A stretch of 64,000 bases of DNA from VRUE01 sp963718755 (GCA_963718755.1 OY970376.1:1302001-1366000), one strand, 5' to 3'. Shown: positions 17,768-27,724, counted from the stretch's first letter. Notes: generated by a model from the letters alone, not told the origin. Program-made: numbers and translations.

Positions 17768-17780
<13 letters not shown>
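16695..17780 (-). CDS. fused siroheme decarboxylase-like (AhbA-AhbB/NirDL type) protein
   Basis: 361 residues holding two consecutive Lrp/AsnC-like modules. The first has LDETDKRLMNLLQSSFPLD near the start. The second has YHRRAGFSANGMGVWKVP (about 263-280) and ISHCYQRPTYQDWPYSVFTM (about 296-315), the signature of siroheme decarboxylases (AhbA/AhbB, NirD/L/G/H), usually separate subunits. Those enzymes turn siroheme into 12,18-didecarboxysiroheme for heme d1 or alternative heme synthesis. TTG 17780 is chosen because AAAGGAGG precedes it; it overlaps the hemB end by 13 nt. The position between hemB and hemL supports a tetrapyrrole role; a regulatory heme-sensing role is also possible. Confidence 0.85.
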
Positions 17781-18739
<959 letters not shown>

Positions 18740-18774
18740 CGGAAGCGATTCTACGAGGCAGTAGCGTTCCGGCG

Positions 18775-19479
18775 GTGGAGGCACGGGGGATCACGAAGTC
18801 GTTCGGCGCCCGCCAGGCGTTGAAGGACGTTGACCTCGCCGCCCAATCCGGAGAGCTGGTTGCCGTAATCGGTCCCAATGGAGCGGGTAAGACGACGCTG
18901 CTCTCGATCCTGGCCGGCACCGTCGAGCCAGACGACGGAGAGGTTCATTCGGCCAACGGGGATGTCGGCTGGGTACCGCAGCAGGCGGCGCTCTACCGGC
19001 GTTTGACGGTGGAGGAGAACCTGCTGCTCTTCGCCCGCCTCGAGAAGCACGAGGAGCCGGCGGCGGCGGTCGAGGAGATGCTCGAGCTGACTGGCCTGCG
19101 GGAACGGCGCGGCGACCTGGTCGCTCGTCTCTCCGGCGGCAACCAACAACGGATCAACATCGCGATCGGCCTGCTCGCCCGCCCTGCGGTTCTGTTGCTG
19201 GACGAGCCCAGCGTCGGCCTCGACCCGCGTCAGCGGGCGCGACTCTGGGAGTTCGTTTCCGCCCTCGCAGGCGGTGGCACGGCGGTGATCTTCTCCACCC
19301 ACGACATCCAGGAGGCCGAGCGCTACGGGCAACGCCTGCTGGTCCTCGCCGATGGCGAGAGCCTCTTCGACGGCTCGGCCGAGGACCTGCGTGAGGCGGT
19401 CCGGGGAGAGGCCCCGGAGGCTGCCGGCAGCGACTTCGAGACCGCCTTCGTCACCTTCCTCCAGCACCGGGGGCATTAG
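18775..19479 (+). CDS. ABC transporter ATP-binding protein
   Basis: 234-residue ATPase: Walker A GPNGAGKTT (about 32-40), signature LSGGNQQR (about 121-128), Walker B LLLDEPSVGLD (about 140-150) and the H-loop STHD (about 173-176). GTG 18775 is in frame and fits the family N-terminus. It pairs with the permease at 19552 to form an ABC-2-type exporter; the substrate is unknown. It ends at TAG immediately before the conserved hairpin at 19481. Confidence 0.92.
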   Translation: MEARGITKSFGARQALKDVDLAAQSGELVAVIGPNGAGKTTLLSILAGTVEPDDGEVHSANGDVGWVPQQAALYRRLTVEENLLLFARLEKHEEPAAAVEEMLELTGLRERRGDLVARLSGGNQQRINIAIGLLARPAVLLLDEPSVGLDPRQRARLWEFVSALAGGGTAVIFSTHDIQEAERYGQRLLVLADGESLFDGSAEDLREAVRGEAPEAAGSDFETAFVTFLQHRGH

Positions 19480-19480
19480 C

Positions 19481-19544
19481 AAGTGCGCGCGGAGGGAGCA
19501 TCCATATCTGACTCTTTGCGACCGGAGCGCGCGCGCCGCCACTT
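19481..19544 (+). promoter_or_regulatory. CATATCTG hairpin, copy 1 (candidate RNA element)
   Basis: AAGTG/CACTT and GCGCGC (19485-19490 with 19527-19532) form the stem. GGA occurs at 19491-19493 and again at 19524-19526, facing each other as an internal loop. The apical part carries CCATATCTGACTCTT (19502-19516). It starts one nucleotide after the ATPase stop and lies just upstream of the permease ATG. Same loop sequence as copies at 47799, 49052 and 58919. Confidence 0.7.
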
Positions 19545-19551
19545 GTCCTCT

Positions 19552-20901
19552 ATGCGCTGGCTGCTGCTCAAGGACCTGCAGATCCTGCGGCGATCGCCGT
19601 TGCAGGCAGCGCTGCTGATCGTCTATCCGGTGCTGATCGCGCTGCTGATCGGCTTCGCCATCTCACGCGACCCCGGCAAGCCCAAGGTCGCCTTCCTCAA
19701 CGAAATTCCCCCCGGGTCGCGGGTCGCGGCGGGCAACGGAAAGCTGCCGGCGGTCGGCGTCAACGAGCGAATCTGCCGGCGAGTCGAGTGCGTCGAGGTG
19801 AGCAGCCGCGGCGAGGCCGAAGAGAAGGTTCGCGATGGGGACGTGTTGGCGGCCCTGGTCCTGCCCGCCGACTTGATCGACCGGCTCAACTCGCTTGCGA
19901 CCCTCGATCCCGAAACGCCGCAAGTCGATGTGATCGTCAACGAGGAGGACCCGGTCAAGGCTCGCCTCATCGATGACCGCATCACGGCGCTGCTCGCCGA
20001 AGCCAATCTCTTCATCGCCCGCCAGATCGCCGCCGAAGGCGGCCGCTACCTCGATCTCGTCGTCGACGGCGGCGCCTTCGACGTGCTGGGGACCCCGGTC
20101 GAGATCCTCGGCTTGCGAAACGCGGCCGCGACCCTGCGCTCGCTGCGCCCGGCCGTTCCCGTGGCACAGCGCGGCGAGCTCGACCGGGTGATCCGCTTCG
20201 CCAGCCTGGCCCGCGACAACCTCGACGTCGCCTCGCCGCTGATCGATCGCCTCGCGCAGCCGATCGCGGTCGAGAAGCAGTCGGTGAGCGCTCCCACGGC
20301 CCCTCTCGACAGCTTCGCGGTGGCGGTGGCGGCAACGCTGACGCTCACCTTCGTCACCCTGCTCCTGGTCGCCGGCTCGCTCGCGCTCGAGCGTGAGGAA
20401 GGCACCTTCGCCCGCCTGACCGGTGGCCTCGTCTCGCGTTGGGCGCTGCTGGCCGAGAAGGTCGGGCTCGGGATCGTCGTCGGCCTGGTTGTGACCTTGC
20501 TGATGCTCGGAGGCGTAGAGCTGTTCGTCAACCTCGAGTGGCAGCGGCTCGGGCTTTGGCTGGCGGCGATCCTCGCCGGCGGCGCTGGCCTGGCGGCAGC
20601 CGGCGCCGCGCTGGGCGCGGCCGCGCGGGACGTTCGCGCGGTCTCCCTGCTCGCCTTCATGATCTCGCTGCCGGTTGCACTGCTCTCGCTCGTCCCCTCG
20701 GGTGCGGTTGGCGGGACCCTCTATGACGCGATCCGCGTGATCACCGCGATCTTCCCGTTCAAGCCGGCCCTGCAGGCGATCACTGCAGCACTCGATTCCG
20801 CCGGGTCAGGGATCGGCGGTCCGCTGCTGCACCTGGCGATCCTCACCATCGCCTACAGCGCGATCGCCCGCTTTGCCCTGCGCCGCTTCGCTGCCGTCTG
20901 A
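19552..20901 (+). CDS. ABC-2-type transporter permease
   Basis: 449 residues. MRWLLLKDLQILRRSPLQA leads into a first membrane helix, a large extracytoplasmic domain (about 60-270), then five helices (about 285-449), the ABC-2 layout seen in drug and lipid exporters. ATG 19552 is preferred because the longer frame would translate the conserved hairpin. It works with the ATPase upstream. Confidence 0.9.
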   Translation: MRWLLLKDLQILRRSPLQAALLIVYPVLIALLIGFAISRDPGKPKVAFLNEIPPGSRVAAGNGKLPAVGVNERICRRVECVEVSSRGEAEEKVRDGDVLAALVLPADLIDRLNSLATLDPETPQVDVIVNEEDPVKARLIDDRITALLAEANLFIARQIAAEGGRYLDLVVDGGAFDVLGTPVEILGLRNAAATLRSLRPAVPVAQRGELDRVIRFASLARDNLDVASPLIDRLAQPIAVEKQSVSAPTAPLDSFAVAVAATLTLTFVTLLLVAGSLALEREEGTFARLTGGLVSRWALLAEKVGLGIVVGLVVTLLMLGGVELFVNLEWQRLGLWLAAILAGGAGLAAAGAALGAAARDVRAVSLLAFMISLPVALLSLVPSGAVGGTLYDAIRVITAIFPFKPALQAITAALDSAGSGIGGPLLHLAILTIAYSAIARFALRRFAAV

Positions 20902-20979
20902 TCCACCCTCCCACCGCGCGGTTGAGGTTTGAACCGCTATGCGGACCAAAGCTCACCCGCGGGCGGGTAGGGTCCTCGC

Positions 20980-21756
20980 ATGAGGGTGCTGTTCATCGGC
21001 GATGTCGTCGGCGGGCCAGGTAGGCGCGGGCTGCAGGCCGCAATGCCCGAGCTGCGTGAGCGCTATGAGCCCGACCTGACGATCGTCAACGGCGAGAACT
21101 CGGCGGGCGGAATGGGGATCACCGAGAAGACCGCCGACTTCCTCTTCAGCGCAGGCTGCGACGTGATCACCACCGGCAACCACGTCTACCGCCACCGCGA
21201 CGCCTACGAGTTCCTCGATCGCGCCGAGCGGGTGATTCGGCCCGCCAACTATCCACACGCAAACCCCGGGAAAGGGCACGTCGTGGTCGAGGCGGGTGGC
21301 ATGCGCGTCGGGGTGATCAACCTCAGCGGTGCTATCGGCCTGCAGGTCGCGCGACTGCCCTTCCACGAGGTCGACGCAATCCTCGAGCGGATCGATGCCG
21401 ACTGCGTCATCGTCGATTTCCACGCCGAAGTGAGCAGCGAGAAGGTCGCGATCGGGTGGCACCTCGACGGCCGTGTCGCCGCCGTCTTCGGCACCCACAC
21501 CCACGTCCCCACCGCCGACGCCCGCGTCCTCCCGGGTGGCACCGCCCACATCTCCGACGTCGGCATGACCGGGTCGCGGACCAGCGTGCTGGGAGTCAAG
21601 CCGGCGCAGGTGCTGGAGGCGATGACTACTCAGATGCCGGTTCGCTTTGAGACTGCTGAGGAGGATGTCTGGGTGATGGGGGCCGTGGTTGACGTCAACT
21701 CCAAGGGACTAGCTGACTCGATCGAGCAGGTGATGGTGCCTGCACCTTCCAGCTAG
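20980..21756 (+). CDS. YmdB-family metallophosphatase
   Basis: 258 residues of the calcineurin-like YmdB family (2',3'-cyclic nucleotide phosphodiesterase in characterised members). Metal-site motifs: FIGDVVGGPGRRG (5-17), NGENSAGG (about 38-45), TTGNHVY (about 66-72), DFHAEVSSEK (about 147-156) and GTHTHVPTAD (about 172-181). It converges on the membrane protein at 21768 and is the only gene on this strand in the block. Confidence 0.92.
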   Translation: MRVLFIGDVVGGPGRRGLQAAMPELRERYEPDLTIVNGENSAGGMGITEKTADFLFSAGCDVITTGNHVYRHRDAYEFLDRAERVIRPANYPHANPGKGHVVVEAGGMRVGVINLSGAIGLQVARLPFHEVDAILERIDADCVIVDFHAEVSSEKVAIGWHLDGRVAAVFGTHTHVPTADARVLPGGTAHISDVGMTGSRTSVLGVKPAQVLEAMTTQMPVRFETAEEDVWVMGAVVDVNSKGLADSIEQVMVPAPSS

Positions 21757-21767
21757 GGACCCAGGTC

Positions 21768-23453
21768 TCAGGTGGGAGGGGACGGGGAATCCCCCGCTCC
21801 GACAAACGACGGCCTAATTAGGCCGTCGTTTTGAGTATCCGCCGGCTCGGGGGATTCCCCGTCCCCTCTTCCCAGAGCTATCGCTACCAGGAGTAGGGGA
21901 TAGAACCAGACTATGTAGAGGTAGAACCAGTGTTGGGCGGTTAGCTGGAGGCCGATCAGGACAGCCGCTCCCAGGGCTGCTACTTGGGTGAGCTTCTTCT
22001 CCTTGGGCCAGAACGCCAGGGCGATGGCGAAGATGCCAACTGCTACGAGGATCGCGATGCGTAGGGGCTCTAACCCACCAACCTGGCCCCAGAAGCTAAA
22101 AGGCGAGTCGCGGTCTGCTTGATAGGCGATGGTCCTGTCGTAGACCGTGCTGAGCCCGGGATCTATCGCGGGCCATGCCATCAGCACCGCGATCGTCAGC
22201 AGGAACGTTGCGCCGAACACCAGGCCCGCGGGTCCTGTCACGGCAGGGGACCCACCACCCCTTCCGGTAGCTAAAGCTTCCTCAGGGGTGGTCCCCCCTG
22301 CCGCGCCACCCGCGGGAGGGGCGTAGGTGGCGAGCATCGGAACGAGGAGGGCCGGTGCGAACTTCGCCAGGGTCGCAAGGGCCGTGAGCACCCCCCGAGC
22401 AGCCGGACGAGCCAGGACCAAGAGGACGGCGACGAGAAGAGCTGCCACCAGCGTGTCGTTGGAGTTGGACTCCAGTGCGAAGGCGGTGTAGGGGTATGCC
22501 GCCCAGCCGAACGCCAAGGTGGCGGCGAGCTTACGGCCGGCGGGCCCGGGTCTTATGCGGAGGCCCAGCCAGATGAGCAACGCGAACGCGAGAAGATCGA
22601 AACCGACGGCGGCGCCATGAGCTGCCGGCAGGTCGTCCCAGCTGCCCTGCCAGGGCCAGATCGCCTCGAAGGGGACGTAGGCGAGGTAGTTGACCGGGCC
22701 GTAGGTGTCCCCCTGCGATACGTCGCCGGGGAAGTTGTCGTAGAGCGGATCGGCGTGGGCGATCCGGTCGGCGCCGACAACGCCCGCGTAGCCGACGTCG
22801 ATCACGCCCGAGTCGGCCATGTTGAGGCCGACCCGAAATCCCATCAGGAAGAGCGCGGCGATCAACAGCCAGGCCGCCGGCCAAACCGGGCGGAGCCCCT
22901 CCCCCCGCCCGCGCAGGCCGATCCAGAGCGCTCGTCCCAGCAGGTACAGAAGCACCGGGTACTGCAGGGGAACCGAGAGCCCGATCTCAGCCCGGTTGAA
23001 GAAGAAGTGCGAGGCGCCGAAGCCCAGCAGAACCAGTAGGTCCAACGTCGCCACGCGCCAGGGACGGCGCCAATCCATCAGGCCGACCAGGAAGAGAACG
23101 CAGAGGGGCAGGAAGACGTAGGGGGCGTTGAGCTTGTGGCCGAAAGCGCCGGAGTATCCGCGCGCCATCTTCCAGAGCACCTGGTAGCCGGTCCACGACT
23201 CCTTCACCGCGCCGCTCTGCGGATCGACCAGCACCACCGCCACCTGGTCATCGCCGGCGAAATAGGCGACCTCCCAGTTGCCGTCGACCATCGCGGCGGT
23301 GTGACTCAGCCCTCCGCTCTCCCGTCGCTCCTCGGCAACCTTCGCGTCACGATCTGCGACACGGACCGCTGCGGATTCACTGACCTCCGCGGCGCCTGCC
23401 GACGCCGGCAGCAGGACGATGGCGAGCGCCGCGGCGAGCAGGGCGCGGGTCAT
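21768..23453 (-). CDS. polytopic membrane protein, GT-C glycosyltransferase-like
   Basis: 561 residues with a signal-like N-terminal helix (MTRALLAAALAIVLLPASAG), a soluble domain to about residue 90, then about ten membrane helices. The loop with DPLYDNFPGDVSQGDTYGPV resembles GT-C-type mannosyl/arabinosyl transferases, but the family is not certain. ATG 23453 overlaps the upstream stop. Two palindromic elements lie inside this frame: one at 22225-22316 and one at 21776-21868, which supplies most of the last 35 residues including a terminator-like palindrome. Confidence 0.75.
   Translation of the reverse strand: MTRALLAAALAIVLLPASAGAAEVSESAAVRVADRDAKVAEERRESGGLSHTAAMVDGNWEVAYFAGDDQVAVVLVDPQSGAVKESWTGYQVLWKMARGYSGAFGHKLNAPYVFLPLCVLFLVGLMDWRRPWRVATLDLLVLLGFGASHFFFNRAEIGLSVPLQYPVLLYLLGRALWIGLRGRGEGLRPVWPAAWLLIAALFLMGFRVGLNMADSGVIDVGYAGVVGADRIAHADPLYDNFPGDVSQGDTYGPVNYLAYVPFEAIWPWQGSWDDLPAAHGAAVGFDLLAFALLIWLGLRIRPGPAGRKLAATLAFGWAAYPYTAFALESNSNDTLVAALLVAVLLVLARPAARGVLTALATLAKFAPALLVPMLATYAPPAGGAAGGTTPEEALATGRGGGSPAVTGPAGLVFGATFLLTIAVLMAWPAIDPGLSTVYDRTIAYQADRDSPFSFWGQVGGLEPLRIAILVAVGIFAIALAFWPKEKKLTQVAALGAAVLIGLQLTAQHWFYLYIVWFYPLLLVAIALGRGDGESPEPADTQNDGLIRPSFVGAGDSPSPPT
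21776..21868. repeat. nested palindromic element at a convergent gene junction
   Basis: Outer arms of 21 nt (21776-21796 and 21848-21868) are perfectly complementary. They flank a perfect 28-nt inner palindrome (21804-21831). The element is translated as the C-terminal tail of the minus-strand membrane protein and lies just beyond the YmdB stop. Confidence 0.9.
21804..21832. terminator. bidirectional intrinsic terminator-like palindrome
   Basis: AAACGACGGCCT and AGGCCGTCGTTT form a 12-bp stem with loop AATT, followed by TTTT-type ends on the plus strand (21829-21832) and TTT on the minus strand. It fits termination of YmdB transcripts. On the minus strand it falls before the stop codon of the membrane-protein gene. 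Confidence 0.65.
22225..22316. repeat. imperfect inverted repeat inside the membrane-protein gene
   Basis: Outer 9-nt arms CCCGCGGGT/ACCCGCGGG (22225-22233, 22308-22316) and inner arms of about 20 nt (22241-22262, 22284-22303, with small gaps) pair around a short loop. It encodes a Gly/Ala/Thr-rich loop between membrane helices, without breaking the frame. Confidence 0.75.
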
Positions 23454-24913
23454 AAGCCAAAGTGCTCGAGCACCGCCGGCGCCACGTCGCGCAGCGCCCA
23501 CTGCTCGCGATCGTCGGGGTCGTCCGGCCCGCAACCGACGAAGAGCAGCGGGCCGAGCGAGTCGCCCGCGTGGAGCGAGCCGTGGCTACCGCCCCCGGCA
23601 TGGCTGACCCCGCCCCAGTCGACCGCCTCATAGCCGGGCGTGAGCGAGACGACGAAGTCGCCGGCGTGTGGAGCGCTGACCGCAGCGAAGATCCGCTGCA
23701 GCGGATCCGGGTACGCATCGCTGCGGATCCGGCCGTCTTCCATGACCGCCTCGAGAACCGCTAAGTCCCCCTCCATCCGCCAGCGACCACCGCGCAGGTC
23801 GGCTACCTCACCACCACGGCGGAACCTCAGCTGCTCTCCCTGCTGCTCCACCACCGCCATGCCACCCTCTTGCCAGCAGACGAGGTCGATCCCGTCGGTC
23901 TCGCCTAGGCGGCGCGCGACCGCGGTGGCATCGGCCCGCTCCCCCTCTCCGGGGAGCAGGTAAACGTGCGCGGCGCGGCCAGTCGGGCTGACGGCGAGCT
24001 GCGCCAGCTCGGGGCGGTCGTCGGAAGGTGCCAGCACCGTCCAGTCGCGGGCGAGCAGCTCGGCCAGCGGCAGGCCACGGCTGACCGGAGTTTGAGCGTG
24101 GTCGGCGACCAGGATCACCGCGTGGGTGGCGAGGAACTCCTCCAGCCCACCCCCCGCCTCGACCAGCTTGGCGAAGCAGTGGTCGGCCTTGGCGATCGAC
24201 TCGACGCTCGCATCCGGTCCGTGCCGGTGCGAGTAGTTGTCGTTATCGGGCAGCGAGAGGAGCAGGAAGTCGTAGTCACCGGCCCGCTCCAGCTCCGCCG
24301 CACAGCAGGCGGAGTAGCCGTCGCGGCTGCCGGGAATCGAGGTCGACTTGCAGGGGACCTCGCGGCTGGCGTAGAGGTCGCCGTAGAAGAGCTCGGCCGG
24401 CCCCCAGGTGTGGTGGCGGAACTTGAGCTGGGTCGTCTCTACCGCCCGGCGCAGCAGGCCCTCGAGCGAGACCTGGTGACGATGCCGGCCGCGATAGATC
24501 AGGAACGGGGTGCAGGCGGTGCGAATGCCGGCATCGTCGAGGCGCTCGAAGAGGGTCTCGACTTCCGGGCTGAGGTGGGCCAGGTTCATGTTGTAGACGA
24601 GGTCGTAGAGCGCGCGGAAGACGCCCACCGTCCGCGTCGCGTCGAGCGAGGACCCGTACTCGACGTAGCGCCGCTCGAGCCGGTGATACCAGTTCATGCC
24701 GCTGATCCAGTGCTCGTCGGCCGCCACGCCGGTGACCATCTCGGCGCAGGCGACAGGGGTGACGGAGGGGAAGCTGGAGACGCAGTCGGGGATCAGGACG
24801 CCGCGCTCGAGCAGCGCGGCGAAGGTCGGTGCTCGACCCTCGCGCACCGCCTGCTGGAGCATGTCGGTCCGCAGGGAGTCGACGTAGGTGAGGACCAGCT
24901 TCTTCGCAGGCAT
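23450..24913 (-). CDS. alkaline-phosphatase-superfamily phosphodiesterase/nucleotide pyrophosphatase
   Basis: 487 residues. The metal- and nucleophile-site motifs run in family order: YVDSLRTDM (10-18), FPSVTPVACAEM (about 48-59, Thr likely nucleophile), LPDNDNYSHRHGP (about 229-241) and VADHAQTPVS (about 273-282). No signal peptide is visible, so it is probably cytoplasmic. Its stop overlaps the start of the membrane protein (ATGA), suggesting joint action on a phospho- or nucleotide-linked glycan or lipid intermediate; substrate unknown. Confidence 0.85.
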   Translation of the reverse strand: MPAKKLVLTYVDSLRTDMLQQAVREGRAPTFAALLERGVLIPDCVSSFPSVTPVACAEMVTGVAADEHWISGMNWYHRLERRYVEYGSSLDATRTVGVFRALYDLVYNMNLAHLSPEVETLFERLDDAGIRTACTPFLIYRGRHRHQVSLEGLLRRAVETTQLKFRHHTWGPAELFYGDLYASREVPCKSTSIPGSRDGYSACCAAELERAGDYDFLLLSLPDNDNYSHRHGPDASVESIAKADHCFAKLVEAGGGLEEFLATHAVILVADHAQTPVSRGLPLAELLARDWTVLAPSDDRPELAQLAVSPTGRAAHVYLLPGEGERADATAVARRLGETDGIDLVCWQEGGMAVVEQQGEQLRFRRGGEVADLRGGRWRMEGDLAVLEAVMEDGRIRSDAYPDPLQRIFAAVSAPHAGDFVVSLTPGYEAVDWGGVSHAGGGSHGSLHAGDSLGPLLFVGCGPDDPDDREQWALRDVAPAVLEHFGL

Positions 24914-24949
24914 GCCGCTGCGAATGATGATGGCCGCGGTCGGTCGGCT

Positions 24950-25384
24950 CTAGCGCAGGACGCGCAGGCCGGCGTGCTTGCGCTGGGCGCGGCGATGACG
25001 GGCCACCCCGAGCCAGACCAGGGCGACGATGACCAGCAGCGTCAGCACCGGCAGCAACAGGGCCGCCGCCGCGACGACGAGAGCGGCGAGCGAGACGAGG
25101 AAGCCGAGGGCGCCGCTGCGACCTCCCTCGCGGCGGCTGGCGCCACTGACCACGTCGCTGAGCACGACGCAGCCGAGGACGGCGCCGGCAGCGCAGAAGA
25201 GCGCTCCGACGAGGCGGCTCAAGTCGGCGGTGCCGGCGAGCAGGAAGCCGACGATGAGCCCGATCATCGCGGCGAGCAGAGTCATCCGGCCGCGGGCGGA
25301 GCCGCGCGTTCCGGTGGTGCCGGCCAGCATTCCGATCGCGATGCCAATGCCAAGCTCGAGCCCGGTGCCTTCGAGGAAGCTCAC
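24950..25384 (-). CDS. small integral membrane protein, unknown function
   Basis: 144 residues from a GTG start with four predicted helices (about 8-22, 36-51, 57-76, 92-125) and a basic Arg/His/Lys C-terminus. It diverges from the aminotransferase, 22 nt away. No family recognised. Confidence 0.7.
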   Translation of the reverse strand: MSFLEGTGLELGIGIAIGMLAGTTGTRGSARGRMTLLAAMIGLIVGFLLAGTADLSRLVGALFCAAGAVLGCVVLSDVVSGASRREGGRSGALGFLVSLAALVVAAAALLLPVLTLLVIVALVWLGVARHRRAQRKHAGLRVLR

Positions 25385-25406
25385 GTCGAAAACCTACACT
25401 CCAGGG

Positions 25407-26795
25407 ATGGAAGAGACGCCGCACCGGCGCCGCGCTCACACCCGGACCCGTGATCTGGAGCGATACGCCGGCCTCTTCGCCGCCCGCACGGGGGTGATGC
25501 GCTCCTCAGCGATGCGCGACCTGATGGCGATCACGGCGCGGCCCGAGGTGATCTCACTGGCCGGCGGCCTGCCCGACACCTCGACCTTTCCCGCCAGCAC
25601 ATTCGCCGCCCAGATGACCCGGATCGCCCAGGAGTCGACCGCGGAGGCGCTGCAGTACGGACCGACCGAGGGCTTCGCCGAGACGGTCGACTGCATCGTC
25701 GAGGTAATGGGCGCCGAGGGAATGCTCCCCGACCCCGACGACGTGATCGTCACCACCGGCGGTCAGCAGGCAATCGACTTGGTCTGCAAGACGCTGATCG
25801 ACCCCGGCGACGTCGTCGTCTGCGAGGCGCCGACCTACCCCGGCGCGGTGCCCGTCTTCTGCAGCTATCAGGCGGACACGATCCAGATCGATTGCGACGA
25901 GGATGGGATGAGGATCGATCAACTGGAAACGGTCCTGGCCCAGTTGGACGGGGAAGGGCGCCGACCAAAATTCGTCTACTCGGTGCCGAGCTTCCAGAAC
26001 CCCGCCGGGGTGACGATGTCGCTCGAGCGGCGCCGGCGTCTGGTCGAGCTGGCACGCCAGCGGGAGCTGCTCGTGGTCGAGGACAACCCCTACGGCCTGC
26101 TCCGCTTTGGCGGCGAGTCGTTGCCGCCGCTGTATCAGCTCGACGGCGGTGACTTCGTCATCTACATCGGCACCTTCTCGAAGATCCTCTCCCCCGGCAT
26201 CCGCCTCGGCTGGGCGGTGGCGCCGCCGCCGGTGATGGAGAAGATCGTCCTCGGCAAGCAGGCCTCCGACCTCTGCACCTCGACCCTGACCCAGCACTTC
26301 GTCCGCGAGTACTTCAGCGAAGGGCGCTGGCGGGAGTACGTCGAAAGCCTGGTCGAGATCTACCGTGGGCGGCGCGACACGATGGTCGCGGCGTTGCGGG
26401 AGCACTTCCCGGCGGAGGCGACCTGGACCGAGCCGGAAGGCGGCCTCTTCATCTGGGCAACCCTGCCCGCGTACATCGATACCAGCGACCTGCTCGCCAA
26501 GGCCCTGCGCGAGGACGTCGCCTTCGTCCCGGGACAGGCCGCCTACGTCGATGAGAGCCGCGGCCGCAGCTCGATGCGGCTCAACTTCTCGGGCGTCGGC
26601 GATGAGGAGATCCGCGAGGGCGTCAGGCGAATCGGCAAAGCGATCGCGGAGCAGGTCGAGCTCTACGGGGCATTGACATCAGATTCCGCCGCGTCCTCTG
26701 CTCCCGCCCAGGCGCGGGACCCGGATGTGGCGGGGGCGGCCAGGGACGACGGGAACGTTCTTCCGTTCAGGAAGACGGGTGAAGGGGCGGCGTGA
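25407..26795 (+). CDS. PLP-dependent aminotransferase (class I, 2-aminoadipate/LysN-like)
   Basis: 462 residues, ATG behind CAGGG. ISLAGGLPDTSTFP (about 52-65), VTTGGQQAIDLVCK (about 115-128), FQNPAGVTMS (about 197-206) and the PLP lysine in GTFSKILSPGIRLGW (about 256-270) are those of MocR-type/2-aminoadipate aminotransferases; no DNA-binding domain is attached. The last 40 residues are a non-conserved Ala-rich tail. The stop overlaps the GTG of the next gene (GTGA). Amino-acid substrate is not readable. Confidence 0.9.
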   Translation: MEETPHRRRAHTRTRDLERYAGLFAARTGVMRSSAMRDLMAITARPEVISLAGGLPDTSTFPASTFAAQMTRIAQESTAEALQYGPTEGFAETVDCIVEVMGAEGMLPDPDDVIVTTGGQQAIDLVCKTLIDPGDVVVCEAPTYPGAVPVFCSYQADTIQIDCDEDGMRIDQLETVLAQLDGEGRRPKFVYSVPSFQNPAGVTMSLERRRRLVELARQRELLVVEDNPYGLLRFGGESLPPLYQLDGGDFVIYIGTFSKILSPGIRLGWAVAPPPVMEKIVLGKQASDLCTSTLTQHFVREYFSEGRWREYVESLVEIYRGRRDTMVAALREHFPAEATWTEPEGGLFIWATLPAYIDTSDLLAKALREDVAFVPGQAAYVDESRGRSSMRLNFSGVGDEEIREGVRRIGKAIAEQVELYGALTSDSAASSAPAQARDPDVAGAARDDGNVLPFRKTGEGAA

Positions 26796-27724
26796 AGGTC
26801 GCGGTGCTGAAAGGCGGTCGCTCACTGGAGCGCGGCGTCTCGCTGCGCTCAGGTGCTCGGGTCGAGGACGCGCTGCAGCGACTCGGCCACGAGGTAGTGG
26901 CGATCGACGCCGGTGGAGATCTGGTCAAGCGGCTGACGCGCGAGCGCCCCGATGTCGCCTTTGTCGCTCTGCACGGGTTTGGCGGCGAGGACGGGACCGT
27001 TCAGGAGCTGCTCGAGATCCTCGGCGTCCCCTTCACCGGTCCCGGTGTGGCCGCCTGCGCTCGCTGCATCGACAAGGTCCTCACCAAGCACGAGCTGCGC
27101 GGTGCCGGCGTCCCGACGCCCGACTGGTTCGCCTTCAACGAGACCGCCTTCCGCGAGCTCGGGGCTGCCGATGCGCTCAGCGAGCTCGAGGAGCGGCTGG
27201 GATTCCCGCTCGTGGTCAAGCCGAGTCGCGGGGGTTCGGCCTTGGGGGTGAAGTTCGCTGCCAGCTGGTTCGAGGTCCCCGAGGCTCTGGTCTCCGCCTT
27301 CAGCTATGACGACCGGGTCCTTCTGGAGCGCTTCATCGAAGGTCGCGAGCTTGCCGTCAGCGTGCTCGGCGGCGAGCCGCTGCCGATCGTCGAAGCGATT
27401 CCCAGCGGTGGTGATCGCTATGACTTCGAGGCGCGCTACGAAATCGGCCGCACCGATTTCGTCTGCCCGGCGGAGCTCAGCCCGGCGGAGACGTCCGCGG
27501 TGACCAGCGCTGCGCTGCAGGCCTACGAGACGCTGGGTTGCTCCGGTTTCTCCCGCGTCGACCTGATCCTCGGCGCCGACGGCCCGCAACTGCTCGAGGT
27601 CAACGCGATCCCCGGCCTCACCGACACCAGCCTCCTCCCGCAAGCCGCCGAGGCGGCGGGGATGGCCTTTGAGCAGCTGGTCGAGCGGATCCTCGAGCTG
27701 GCGCTGAAGCCCGCAGCGGCCTAG
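26792..27724 (+). CDS. D-alanine--D-alanine ligase-like ATP-grasp enzyme (paralogue 1)
   Basis: 310 residues with the ATP-grasp fold: GGRSLERGVSLRSG (8-21), KPSRGGSALGVK (about 140-151), YDFEARY (about 205-211) and LEVNAIPGLTDTSLLP (about 269-284). It makes, or once made, D-Ala-D-Ala for peptidoglycan. The first motif has Arg where the second copy at 53783 has the usual His (SEHDVSL). It overlaps the aminotransferase and ends on a shared CTAG with the convergent nuclease gene. Confidence 0.88.
   Translation: MKVAVLKGGRSLERGVSLRSGARVEDALQRLGHEVVAIDAGGDLVKRLTRERPDVAFVALHGFGGEDGTVQELLEILGVPFTGPGVAACARCIDKVLTKHELRGAGVPTPDWFAFNETAFRELGAADALSELEERLGFPLVVKPSRGGSALGVKFAASWFEVPEALVSAFSYDDRVLLERFIEGRELAVSVLGGEPLPIVEAIPSGGDRYDFEARYEIGRTDFVCPAELSPAETSAVTSAALQAYETLGCSGFSRVDLILGADGPQLLEVNAIPGLTDTSLLPQAAEAAGMAFEQLVERILELALKPAAA

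Noticed and set aside
23966..25453. Long plus-strand open frame over the phosphodiesterase and aminotransferase starts
   Set aside because: Arg/Asp/Gln-rich shadow of minus-strand coding; no recognisable motifs.
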